From positions 1 through 27,950 of the forward strand of contig JAEUJR010000732.1 in assembly GCA_016793585.1 (NCBI GenBank): 27,950 nt of DNA, given 5' to 3'. The notes below the pieces were generated by a model. That model ran no database searches. It saw only the letters and a program-made list of their open reading frames with translations, and was not told the origin of the DNA. Position 1 is the first letter of the stretch, and each line of letters starts with the position of its first letter. This DNA comes from Archangium sp. Its GTDB lineage: Bacteria; Myxococcota; Myxococcia; Myxococcales; Myxococcaceae. A program made the translations under genes and the position numbers. Of this stretch, positions 12,108-19,890 are shown one piece after another.

Positions 12108-13736
12108 ATGACACCGTGCGAAACGCGCATGTGTTCTGAGCTGGCGGGGGGTGGGGTGTCCTTGTCGCGTGCGCTGCGTATTCTCTTGTTCTGTCTGGCC
12201 ATGTCGTCCTGCCTTGAACCGGCCGTTGAGGGGCTTGATGCGGGCACCTCGGTCGACGCGGGCACCTCGGTCGACGCAGGTACTTCACTCGACGCGGGCA
12301 CCTCGCTCGACGCGGGCACCTCGCTCGACGCAGGCAGTCCGCTCGACGCGGGCAGTCCGCTCGACGCGGGCACTTCGCTCGACGCTGGCACTCCGCTCGA
12401 CGCTGGCACTCCGCTCGACGCGGGCACTTCGCTCGACGCGGGCACTTCGCTCGACGCGGACACTTCGCTCGACGCGGGCACTTCGCTCGACGCGGGCACT
12501 TCGCTCGACGCGGGCACTCCGCTCGACGCGGGCACTTCGCTCGACGCGGGCGCTCCGACCGATGGCGGTCGAGACGCAGGAACTCCTGATGCTGGGGAAG
12601 CCCTCGATAGCGGAGTTCTCGATGGCGGCCCGAATTCGGATGGAGGCACTTCGTTCGACGGGGGCGCGTCGTCTGGCTGTTGGCCAACGGCCCCGATGCG
12701 TCGCGAAGCCAGGCGATGGGGCAGTGGGGTCTACTCGGACAACTTCTGGATGCAGGCCCAGATCTGGAAGCTGACTGTTCTCCCCGACAACAGCTACTTC
12801 GCGGAGCCAGAGGCAATCCTTCCAGATGGCGGAGCGCTGCTCCCTCCTCTGTCCTGTTCGGTACCGTCTCCTGTGGGCGTGTTTCAGCCAGCGTGGTGGA
12901 TCGGGGCGCTGGCCCTTGCCCCCACATCGACGGGCTTTGACGTGGTCACTGCCGGTTGGGCGTCCAACACGACATCGTGGCTGAGTGTGAACTCGTTCAG
13001 TCTGTGGGGCCCGCCCCTGGCCGCAACCGCCCCCGACTGCACCGTCATCGGGTCGGTGCAGTCGACCTTCCTGCCCGCAACGCCCGTTGGGCCGCTCTCA
13101 AGCAGCGACTCGACGACGTGGTGGGGCCGAACGAGGACATCCTCCAACTCGAACTGGGTGATCTGGTGGAATACCGCGAGTCGTGACGGTGGCGTGATCC
13201 ATCTGCCGAACTGGCTTACAGATATTCGCGCGAATGACTCAGACTCGGCCTCCGTGCTGCTCTACGAGGCAGACGGTGGCGTCGCCACGCGTCTCGTGTC
13301 GATCGATGGCGGCCAGTCGACCGCTGCCGCCTTTCCAGGACAGTTCTCCTCGTATTGCCTCTTCGGCCGGGACGCCCATGAGTACTGGTGCACGGTTCCG
13401 ACTGGGCTTGTGTTCGTTGCCGCTGACGGAGGCGTTCGCTCAGTCCCCAGTCGTCCTCAAGTCTATCTCCATCGCACGATCGGCCGGGACCACGCTCTCG
13501 CAGTGTTCAGCGAGAATGACCCTTCACAGGTGGACGCTGGCTTCGCGGTGATGGTGATGAAGCCTGACTGGCCAGCTCCCGTTCGGCTGGTGATGGCTCG
13601 AGATCAGAGCGCGATCGCGTACGGAGAGCGCCCCGACGGAGGAATCATCCTCGGCTATTGGGAGAGCCGCGCCAGTTCGACACCAGCGCCGGGCTTCATG
13701 CCGACGCTCGTCGTCGGTGATTTCTGCCCACCATAG
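12108..13736 (+). CDS. Exported lipoprotein with DAG hexapeptide repeats
   Basis: A protein of 542 residues from ATG 12108, which has GAGGA nine bases upstream. GTG 12156 is an alternative that would leave a more ordinary signal peptide (VSLSRALRILLFCLAMSSC). Either way the lipobox AMSSC predicts lipid attachment after export. A long stalk of 18 hexapeptides (DAGTSL type) and further DAG/DGG segments leads to a C-terminal domain of about 350 residues rich in Trp, Ser and Gly (NFWMQAQIWKLTVLPDNSYF, WWGRTRTSSNSNWVIWWN), perhaps a beta-propeller-like repeat fold, which is a guess. No enzyme motif is recognised. Base use in the C-terminal part looks less GC-rich than the neighbouring genes. It diverges from the topoisomerase fusion and converges on the beta-helix gene 27 bp away. 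Confidence 0.8.
   Translation: MTPCETRMCSELAGGGVSLSRALRILLFCLAMSSCLEPAVEGLDAGTSVDAGTSVDAGTSLDAGTSLDAGTSLDAGSPLDAGSPLDAGTSLDAGTPLDAGTPLDAGTSLDAGTSLDADTSLDAGTSLDAGTSLDAGTPLDAGTSLDAGAPTDGGRDAGTPDAGEALDSGVLDGGPNSDGGTSFDGGASSGCWPTAPMRREARRWGSGVYSDNFWMQAQIWKLTVLPDNSYFAEPEAILPDGGALLPPLSCSVPSPVGVFQPAWWIGALALAPTSTGFDVVTAGWASNTTSWLSVNSFSLWGPPLAATAPDCTVIGSVQSTFLPATPVGPLSSSDSTTWWGRTRTSSNSNWVIWWNTASRDGGVIHLPNWLTDIRANDSDSASVLLYEADGGVATRLVSIDGGQSTAAAFPGQFSSYCLFGRDAHEYWCTVPTGLVFVAADGGVRSVPSRPQVYLHRTIGRDHALAVFSENDPSQVDAGFAVMVMKPDWPAPVRLVMARDQSAIAYGERPDGGIILGYWESRASSTPAPGFMPTLVVGDFCPP
12237..12560 (+). repeat. 18-bp tandem repeat, 18 units
   Basis: Eighteen uninterrupted 18-bp units (consensus GACGCGGGCACTTCGCTC) encode DAG(T/S)(S/P)(L/V) hexapeptides. 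Most variation is at the Thr/Ser and Ser/Pro positions, with one DAD variant, and the last unit reads DAGAPT. Units are nearly identical at DNA level, so copy number should be unstable and any change stays in frame. Confidence 0.95.
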
Positions 13737-13763
13737 CGGCGCGAGAGCCCGACGTCGGCGTGC

Positions 13764-16112
13764 CTACAGTGAGCGACGACGACGAACGAGTGCGAGGAGC
13801 GCAAGCATCGGAGCGAAGACTCCGCCTGACGTGCAGCCGCAACCGCCCATCACCATCATCGGATCGGTGCTGCCGCCCCCTGATCCGCCTGCTGTCGCTG
13901 AGCCGCCCGCTGTCGCCGAGCCGCCTGCTGTCGCCGAACCACCTGACGTCGCCGAGCCGCCGGCTGTCGCTGAGCCACCTGCCGTCGCCGAGCCGCCGGC
14001 TGTCGCTGAGCCACCCGCCGTTGCTGAGCCGCCCGCCGTCGCCGAACCACCTGCCGTCGCTGAACCACCCGCAGTCGCTGAGCCTCCACCCGCCGCGCCT
14101 CCGCCAGCACCGCTCATTCCCGGCTCAGCCGCACGCCAATCGATTCCCGACGCCGCGACATACGGAGGGCTCGCAGGCACCGCGCCGTTCGTCACCAGCA
14201 CCACACTCCTGAACGGGTCGAGGTGCACCGTCGCGCCGACCGCCGCCCCATCCGCCAACGTCCACGTGCCGGCAGGCGTCGGAACATCAGCGACCGCCTC
14301 CGTGTCGTTGAACACCAGCAGCGCGTTCTTCCGAACGATCGAACTCCCGGTCGCGCTCGCCCAGCTCGGAGCCGCCGCCGTCCACGCCGCGAGCGTGTCG
14401 TAGTTGTTCGACCCCTCCCGAATCACGTTCGCTCCCGTCGCCGGAGCGATGAACGTGCTGTTGGTCATCATGCCGTAGTCGATGCCCGCCTCGAACGAGA
14501 GCGCGATGGGCGTCGGAGCCGGATACGGCGGCAGCCACCAGTGCGTCAGGTTCTCTGGCCGAACGAGCCGCCGTGACGGCAACACCGCCGCCAGCACGTT
14601 GTTGCTGATGGTGTGATTCTGATCGTTGCCTGCATTCCCCGAAAGACCGAGCCCGCCAGTCCGATTGTCGACGGCGACGTTTCCACTCACCGTGCACGTG
14701 AAATTATTGGGCAACATGATGCCGAGCCCATTGCTCCCGGCGATGGTGTTGTTCTCGATGCGCGTGTCGTGAAAGTTCGAGAGGAACTCGGGCCAGATGC
14801 CATGCCCCAGCGGCCACCACTCGTGCGAGGTCTCGAGGTCGCCGACGGTGTCGAGAATGATGTTCTCGCGAATGAGCGACGCGTTGCAATTCGTATACAC
14901 GGCTGCACCATCATTGAGCGTACCCATCGCGCGAACGAAGACGTTGCGCTGCACCGTCTGCCCGTCGCTGCCGAGAATCACGCCCGCGTAGCCAACGTCG
15001 ACGAAGCGATTGAGCTGCACGACCGCGGCGTTCGCCCGGCCGAGAACGACTCCGGCTGCGTGCCACGAACCGCTCCCGCCGTAGCCGCGCTGCATGCCGA
15101 TGCGAAGGAACGTGTTGCGCTCGATGAGTGAGCCGGGCGCGCCCGCGGCATTCGCCCAGCCAGAGATGGCCACGTTGCGCACGTCACGAAACGTCGAGTT
15201 GCGAATGACGAAGGGCTGCGCGTCGTACGTGAAGCCGATGGCGTTCGTCTCGAGCTCGGTGAAGGTGCAGCGGTCGACGGTCGCTGGACGGCCGAGCGTG
15301 AGCGCCGTGCCGACGAAGCGTTGAAACTGCACGTCGGTGAACGAAGTGCCGCTGCTGGTCACGCCGGTCGCGTCGGTGACGATGTCGTAGGTGCTGCTCG
15401 GCGTCGCCCACATCGGAGGCATCACGTACAGCGTGCCGGCGCCCCAGTACCACTCGCCCGGAGCGTCGAGCTCGTCCAGGTCGTCGTCGATGAAGTAGCC
15501 CGAGCCGGGGTCGGAGAACGCGTCTTGAAACCGCCCATCGGGGCCGAGGTCGAGCGTGTTCACGGCGGAGTGCGACGTGATGGGACGGGTCTCCCACCAC
15601 CAACTCCAGCGCCGCCACCGAACCTGGGCCCCGGTCCACCGGCCGGAGGCGACCTGGGGCCGCGTCGCGAGCTCGGCGTCGATGATGCGGTCGGGGCTGT
15701 CGTCGTTGTCGATGCGCAGGAAGCCGGTGTTGGGCCAACGCGCGAGGGGCACGAAGCGGCCGTCGACGTAGAGCGCCAGCACCTTCGCAGCGCTCGGGCC
15801 GGTGCGCACGCGTGCATCCTGGCTCCAGGTGCCGGTGAGGGTGAGTGGCTTCGACGCGGTGAGAATCGGCGCCGCTCCAGTGCCGTACGCGCCCAGGGTG
15901 CGACCCGCGCCGACGTCGAGCCCCGCCGCGAACCAGGTGCCACCGCGTGCGAGCAGAATGCGGTCACCCGTCGCAGAGCGCGTGCGAGCAGCGCCGAGGG
16001 TCGCGAGCGGAGCAGCCATGGTGCCTGCATTTCCATCCATGCCGTTGGGAGCCACGTACCAATCGGCCGCCAGTGCGGGCGCAGCGACGAACAACAGCAC
16101 GAACGAGCGCAT
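13764..16112 (-). CDS. Parallel beta-helix surface protein with MYXO-CTERM tail
   Basis: A protein of 782 residues from ATG 16112. The signal peptide is MRSFVLLFVAAPALA, cut before ADWYVAPNG, followed by the DGNAGTMAAPLATL opening seen in many secreted right-handed beta-helix proteins. The middle (about residues 260-520) repeats short Asn-rich turns (VIRNSTFRDV, LIERNTFLRI, VQLNRFVDVG, VQRNVFVRAMG, RIENNTIAGSNG, ISNNVLAA), the PbH1 pattern of polysaccharide lyases and related carbohydrate-active proteins. A GGSATA repeat stalk and the tail GGCGCTSGGVFAP-hydrophobic-VRRRRSL follow. That tail matches the MYXO-CTERM sorting signal, which directs proteins to the myxobacterial surface. Catalytic residues cannot be assigned. 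No ribosome site is seen; it may be read from the upstream operon (gap 61 bp). Confidence 0.88.
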   Translation of the reverse strand: MRSFVLLFVAAPALAADWYVAPNGMDGNAGTMAAPLATLGAARTRSATGDRILLARGGTWFAAGLDVGAGRTLGAYGTGAAPILTASKPLTLTGTWSQDARVRTGPSAAKVLALYVDGRFVPLARWPNTGFLRIDNDDSPDRIIDAELATRPQVASGRWTGAQVRWRRWSWWWETRPITSHSAVNTLDLGPDGRFQDAFSDPGSGYFIDDDLDELDAPGEWYWGAGTLYVMPPMWATPSSTYDIVTDATGVTSSGTSFTDVQFQRFVGTALTLGRPATVDRCTFTELETNAIGFTYDAQPFVIRNSTFRDVRNVAISGWANAAGAPGSLIERNTFLRIGMQRGYGGSGSWHAAGVVLGRANAAVVQLNRFVDVGYAGVILGSDGQTVQRNVFVRAMGTLNDGAAVYTNCNASLIRENIILDTVGDLETSHEWWPLGHGIWPEFLSNFHDTRIENNTIAGSNGLGIMLPNNFTCTVSGNVAVDNRTGGLGLSGNAGNDQNHTISNNVLAAVLPSRRLVRPENLTHWWLPPYPAPTPIALSFEAGIDYGMMTNSTFIAPATGANVIREGSNNYDTLAAWTAAAPSWASATGSSIVRKNALLVFNDTEAVADVPTPAGTWTLADGAAVGATVHLDPFRSVVLVTNGAVPASPPYVAASGIDWRAAEPGMSGAGGGAAGGGSATAGGSATAGGSATAGGSATAGGSATAGGSATAGGSATAGGSATSGGSATAGGSATAGGSATAGGSGGGSTDPMMVMGGCGCTSGGVFAPMLALLALVRRRRSL
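13890..14087 (-). repeat. 18-bp tandem repeat, 11 units
   Basis: Eleven 18-bp units encode GGSATA hexapeptides (one GGSATS) between the beta-helix domain and the sorting tail. Third-position changes are scattered among the units, more than in the repeat at 12237-12560, suggesting an older array. The likely role is a flexible spacer through or above the cell surface layer. Confidence 0.93.
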
Positions 16113-16173
16113 GTCCGGTGAGAAGCACGAGCCCGACCGCTCGGCTCACGCTTGTCGTCGGTCAACGGCCGGC

Positions 16174-16611
16174 TCAGCGAACGCAATACTGCGTCGGGCA
16201 CACGCCCCGGCACGAGGCGGGAAACACGCCGCCATCACAGGCCGCGACACTGCAGTCGGTGGCCTCGACGCCAGCGTCGGTACACTGCACGGCCACGAGG
16301 TGCCGCGCCGACGTCAGAACCTCGACACAGTACGAACCCGGCGTGCTGGCACACCTCGTCGGCGGCGTGAGACCAAACCGCTCGGCCGTGTAGCTCGAGC
16401 AGGGCGTCGTCGGGCTCCGCGCGCAGGCCCAGGCGGCGAGGCAGCGCTCCGGGGAGTCACAGCCGGCGTCGGGAATGGCTGCAGCGCACTCCTGCGAACA
16501 CGCTCCCGCTGGGCAGTCACCCCTGCACGAGGCGACCACCTGCGCGTCGGCGTCTACGGGCCGAAGGCACGACACGCCCAGCAGGCAGAGGAGAAGCAAC
16601 GACCTGCGCAT
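16174..16611 (-). CDS. Small Cys-rich lipoprotein
   Basis: A protein of 145 residues from ATG 16611. The N-terminus MRRSLLLLCLLGVSC is a lipoprotein signal with lipid attachment expected at C15. The mature part has many cysteines in close pairs (SCRGDCPAGACSQEC, SPERCLAAWAC, SCRGVCPTQYC), likely disulphide-bonded outside the cytoplasm. The motif SCRG(D/V)CP occurs near both ends, hinting at two similar modules. No family is recognised. A longer reading from 16689 would overlap the dikinase gene and lose the clean signal. It sits 43 bp after the dikinase stop and 61 bp before the beta-helix start on the same strand, so co-transcription is likely. Confidence 0.72.
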   Translation of the reverse strand: MRRSLLLLCLLGVSCLRPVDADAQVVASCRGDCPAGACSQECAAAIPDAGCDSPERCLAAWACARSPTTPCSSYTAERFGLTPPTRCASTPGSYCVEVLTSARHLVAVQCTDAGVEATDCSVAACDGGVFPASCRGVCPTQYCVR

Positions 16612-16654
16612 CACCGAATCATCGCACGACTGGGCGGCAACGCCTCCACGGCGC

Positions 16655-18982
16655 TCACTCGAGAATGGTGACTTCACCGCGGAAGCCATCGACCCGAATG
16701 CGCGTACCGCTCGTGATTCGCCGGGTGCCGTGACCGACGTTCACCACCGCAGGAATGCCGTACTCGCGCGCGATGATGCTGCCGTGCGAGAGCATGCCGC
16801 CCAGGTCGACCACCAGCGCGCTCGCAGCGACGAAGTAGGGCGCCCAGCCCGGGTCGGTGAAGGGCGCGACGAGAATCTCGCCCGGCGCCACGCGCGTCTC
16901 TTCATCGGCGCGCAGCACCACGCGCGCGATGCCCTCGACCACTCCACCGCTCACCGCGAGCCCACGGAGCACCGTCGCGTCGGGCACGGGAGGCGGCAAC
17001 GCTGACGCCGGGTCGAGCACGCCCACCACCACCGGAGGCGGCGAGAGCGGCAACCACTGCCGATGCTCCGCGCGGCGCCGAGCCACCGTGCGCGCCCAAC
17101 GCGCCTCTGCTTTCCCCGCCAACGCCTCGCCCAGCTCACGCAATCGAAGGAAGAACACGTCGTCGGCGCGCTCCACCGTGCCGCGTTGCACGAGCCGCGC
17201 GCCGACTTCATGCAACGCCTGCCGCGACAGCCCGATGCGCCGCACACTCTCGCTCTTGAGCCGTTCGCGCAGCCGCGTGCCCCGCCGCCCACGCTCGAGC
17301 AGCGCACGCAGCACCGCCCGCTTCAACGGCCGGAGCCTCGCGAACGACTCCGCCTCGACGTCGACACGACGGCGTTCGATGGCTGTCGTGCGCTCGGCGA
17401 GCTGGGCCCCCGAGCTCCAGGCACGCAGCGTCGCCAGCACCTGGTCTGGCGCCTCGCTCCACCGCGGCTGCGAGATGTCGAGCTCGGCCCGCGCGTGGTG
17501 CCCATGCCGCTCCATCCACTCGTTCCACTGCGCGCGCAGCGGCGGCGTCAAAGCAGGCTCGAGCTCGGCCCACGAACTCAACGGCAACCCACGCAGCGCC
17601 TCGCCGAGCCGAAACAACGACAACGCGCTCTCGGCCGAGTCGACCCCGCCGAGGCCGGAGAAGAGGGACGAGCCGCGCGAGCCGTCGGCATCACCGAGCC
17701 ACCGCTGGCACACCTGCAGCGTCGCGTTGGTGCACGCCATGCCGACCGCGATGGCCGCGAACACGTCGTGAAACGCGGGCCCCATGCCGCCGTTGAGCCG
17801 CTCGAGATGCGCGAGTAACGCCTCGTCGGAGAGCGTCGACACCCGCACCGCCGCGAGCGCCTTCGTGTCGGCGACGATGCGCTGCACGCCCGCGTCGGGC
17901 TGCACGCCGAGGTTGAGCAGCATGCGGCCGACGAGCTTGAGCACGCCGCTGACGAGCCTGCGGCCCGAGACGCGCACGACAGGGTGCTCCGCCGCCTTCA
18001 CCTTCGCAAGCCCATCGAGAATCTCCTGCGCGTGCCCACCGAAGAGCTCGGCCGGGTTCTTCGACGCCATGCCCGGCACGGCCTTCGAGATGGCGAGGAA
18101 GGTGTTCATGCAGAAGTAGATGCGCCCGCCGACGAGGCCGATGAGGGGCGTGCGGTCCCAGTCGACGCCGAGGTCTTCGGTGAAGCTCGCGAAGAGCATG
18201 TGCACCACGCGCTCGACGACATCGAGCGTCATCGGCGTGGCCACATCGGGGAGCAGCTCGCCGGCGTTGGTGTTGCTCCACACGAGGTGCGCGTCACTCT
18301 GCGAGACCGAGGTGGTGATGGGCCGCGCCTGCAACCAGGAGAGCTGCCCGTCGGCCGTGAGCGCCCACTCGAGGTCGAGCGGCTCGCCGAAGTGACGCTC
18401 GAGCGCGCGCGCTTCGGTCTCGAGGCGTTCGCGGTCGGCCGCAGAGATGGGCACCGGCGTGGCGCGGCCCGACACGAGCGCTTCGCCCAGCCCCTCGACG
18501 GCTTCGATGGCCATCTCTCCCCGCGCGCCTTTCGGAGCCTGCGTGAAGACGACTCCGGCGAGCCGGGGCTGCACCATTTGCTGCACGATGACCGCGAGCC
18601 GCGCTTCGCCTGCGCCGACGTGGGCCCGGTAGGCCGTGACGCGCTCCGATTGCGCCGAGGCCCAGCACTTCACGACGGCCGCTTCGAGCGCCTCGCGCGA
18701 GCGCACGTTCAGCACGGTGTCGAACTGGCCGGCGAACGAGCTCACCGCGCCGTCTTCGTCGACGCCCGAAGAGCGCACCGCCACTGGTTGTCCGCCGAGC
18801 GCCTCCCACGTCTGCTTCAGCGCCTCGCGCACGGGAGCCGAGAGCGTGGTCGCGAAGTGTTCGGCGCCGAGCACGAAGGCCCGGGGCACCTTCGCGCCTG
18901 CGTTCAGCAGCTTCACAAGCCCGCGCGCCTTGCCACCGAGGGCGGCGTCGTCGGGGAGGCCGGCCTTCAGCTCGAGCATCAT
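16655..18982 (-). CDS. PEP synthase / rifampin-phosphotransferase-like dikinase
   Basis: A 775-residue cytoplasmic protein. An ATP-grasp domain of the pyruvate phosphate dikinase type spans about residues 5-240 (GGKARGLVKL, VAVRSSGVDEDGAVSSFAGQ, VQQMVQPRLAGVVFT, LEWALTADGQ then LQARPIT). A long middle region starts SNTNAGELLPDVATPMT, as in rifampin phosphotransferases and related proteins. The C-terminal swivelling domain carries the phosphorylated histidine H733 in GGMLSHGSIIAREYGIPAVV. The family moves the beta-phosphate of ATP through this His to an acceptor. The acceptor here is unknown: the layout matches rifampin phosphotransferase better than PEP synthase, which has a PEP/pyruvate barrel that is absent here. 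Start ATG 18982 has GGGAGG five bases upstream and overlaps the TetR-type stop by ATGA. Confidence 0.9.
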   Translation of the reverse strand: MMLELKAGLPDDAALGGKARGLVKLLNAGAKVPRAFVLGAEHFATTLSAPVREALKQTWEALGGQPVAVRSSGVDEDGAVSSFAGQFDTVLNVRSREALEAAVVKCWASAQSERVTAYRAHVGAGEARLAVIVQQMVQPRLAGVVFTQAPKGARGEMAIEAVEGLGEALVSGRATPVPISAADRERLETEARALERHFGEPLDLEWALTADGQLSWLQARPITTSVSQSDAHLVWSNTNAGELLPDVATPMTLDVVERVVHMLFASFTEDLGVDWDRTPLIGLVGGRIYFCMNTFLAISKAVPGMASKNPAELFGGHAQEILDGLAKVKAAEHPVVRVSGRRLVSGVLKLVGRMLLNLGVQPDAGVQRIVADTKALAAVRVSTLSDEALLAHLERLNGGMGPAFHDVFAAIAVGMACTNATLQVCQRWLGDADGSRGSSLFSGLGGVDSAESALSLFRLGEALRGLPLSSWAELEPALTPPLRAQWNEWMERHGHHARAELDISQPRWSEAPDQVLATLRAWSSGAQLAERTTAIERRRVDVEAESFARLRPLKRAVLRALLERGRRGTRLRERLKSESVRRIGLSRQALHEVGARLVQRGTVERADDVFFLRLRELGEALAGKAEARWARTVARRRAEHRQWLPLSPPPVVVGVLDPASALPPPVPDATVLRGLAVSGGVVEGIARVVLRADEETRVAPGEILVAPFTDPGWAPYFVAASALVVDLGGMLSHGSIIAREYGIPAVVNVGHGTRRITSGTRIRVDGFRGEVTILE

Positions 18983-19725
18983 CGGCGCCTCCCGGGCAGC
19001 GCTCCTTCGAGAAAGCCCGACACCAGCAGCTCGGCCGACGCGGGTGACGCGAGCGACTGGCCACGCAGGAAGGTGCCGATGACGAGCCCGAAGCCGAACA
19101 ACGACGAGAGGTAGACCGTGGTGAGCGCGCCCGGGTCGCCGACGAGCGTGCCCGCCGAGACACAGCGGGTGAAATACGCCAGCACACCAGCCGAGACGCC
19201 ACGGGCCGGGTCGCGCCCCTTCGTCGAGAGCTCCTCGGCCGCGGCAGGGTCACCGAGCATCGCGCGCATCACCTCGAGCGAACCTTCGAACTCCACCAGC
19301 GCCTGACGGGTGAACTGCCGCAGCACCTCGCGCACCTGCTTCACGTCGGCTCCGGCGAGCGCGCGCCCGGCCTGGCGCGCCGGCAACGCATCCATGAACG
19401 CGCGCAGCAGCCCGAGCCTGTCTCCAAAACGCCGGTGCAGCGTGACCACCGACACCTTCGCCTGGGTCGCCACGGCGTCGAGCGTCGTACCGCGCAGCCC
19501 ACGCGCGCCCATCACCACCTTCACCGCCGCGAACAGCGCCGCGTCACTCTTGCGGAGACTCACCGGCTCGCCCACCCGCGCCTGCACGCCCGTGGCGTTT
19601 CCCACCTGCCGGTAGAGCGTGGCGCGAGAGACGCCGAGCTGCTTCGCCAACGCGGCCATGGTGACCGGCCGACCCGAGCGTTTGAGCGACTTCATGGCGC
19701 GTTCGAGCTGAGACACGTGATACAT
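18979..19725 (-). CDS. TetR-type regulator with an extra N-terminal helix-turn-helix
   Basis: A 248-residue protein from ATG 19725. Residues about 15-45 (KRSGRPVTMAALAKQLGVSR then ATLYRQVGN) form one helix-turn-helix resembling those of resolvases and MerR-like proteins. Residues about 60-110 (DAALFAAVKVVMGARGLRGT, TLDAVATQAKVSVVTLHRRFGDRLGLLRAF) are a standard TetR DNA-binding domain. The rest is helical, as in TetR ligand domains. Two DNA-binding motifs in tandem are unusual for the family. It overlaps the dikinase gene by 4 bp (ATGA) and is expected to control that operon. A strong inverted repeat covers its start codon. No ribosome site is seen before the ATG, and other starts (GTG 19716, ATG 19695) are possible. 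Confidence 0.85.
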   Translation of the reverse strand: MYHVSQLERAMKSLKRSGRPVTMAALAKQLGVSRATLYRQVGNATGVQARVGEPVSLRKSDAALFAAVKVVMGARGLRGTTLDAVATQAKVSVVTLHRRFGDRLGLLRAFMDALPARQAGRALAGADVKQVREVLRQFTRQALVEFEGSLEVMRAMLGDPAAAEELSTKGRDPARGVSAGVLAYFTRCVSAGTLVGDPGALTTVYLSSLFGFGLVIGTFLRGQSLASPASAELLVSGFLEGALPGRRR

Positions 19726-19746
19726 GACACTATCGAATGTCTCACG
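19716..19746. promoter_or_regulatory. Candidate TetR operator over the regulator start
   Basis: CGTGATACAT (19716-19725) and ATGTCTCACG (19737-19746) are 10-bp inverted arms with one mismatch, separated by 11 bases. Inside them GACA and TGTC form a second inverted pair. The left arm contains the ATG of the regulator, so binding would block its own transcription or ribosome entry. The 31-bp length is long for a simple TetR dimer site and might suit the double helix-turn-helix protein. Confidence 0.6.
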
Positions 19747-19804
19747 AAGGAACCAACTCCACCCGGCTACCCGCCCCGCCGAACGAACGGCTACGCTGCC
19801 TGTG

Positions 19805-19882
19805 ATGCTGAACGCCCTGCTGGCCCCCACCGAGTGGGCCGCCCTCGAAGCCATCGCCCAATGCGAAGCGGTGACGCCGTGA
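19805..19882 (+). CDS. Possible 25-residue leader peptide
   Basis: A small frame, ATG 19805 to TGA 19882, encodes MLNALLAPTEWAALEAIAQC then EAVTP. It ends eight bases before the GTG of the next gene and overlaps that gene's ribosome site, so it could couple translation. A GTG directly precedes the ATG in frame. No homology is recognised and no ribosome site is seen. It may be chance. Confidence 0.25.
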   Translation: MLNALLAPTEWAALEAIAQCEAVTP

Positions 19883-19890
19883 GGGGAACT

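Noticed and set aside
12237..12560. Possible CRISPR array
   Set aside because: Units of 18 bp are directly joined with no spacers and keep a protein frame.
12035..12774. Repeat-rich frames (RST, SSEVPA) over the hexapeptide array
   Set aside because: They are the other frames of the same 18-bp repeat; only the DAG frame has a signal peptide and a non-repetitive C-terminal domain.
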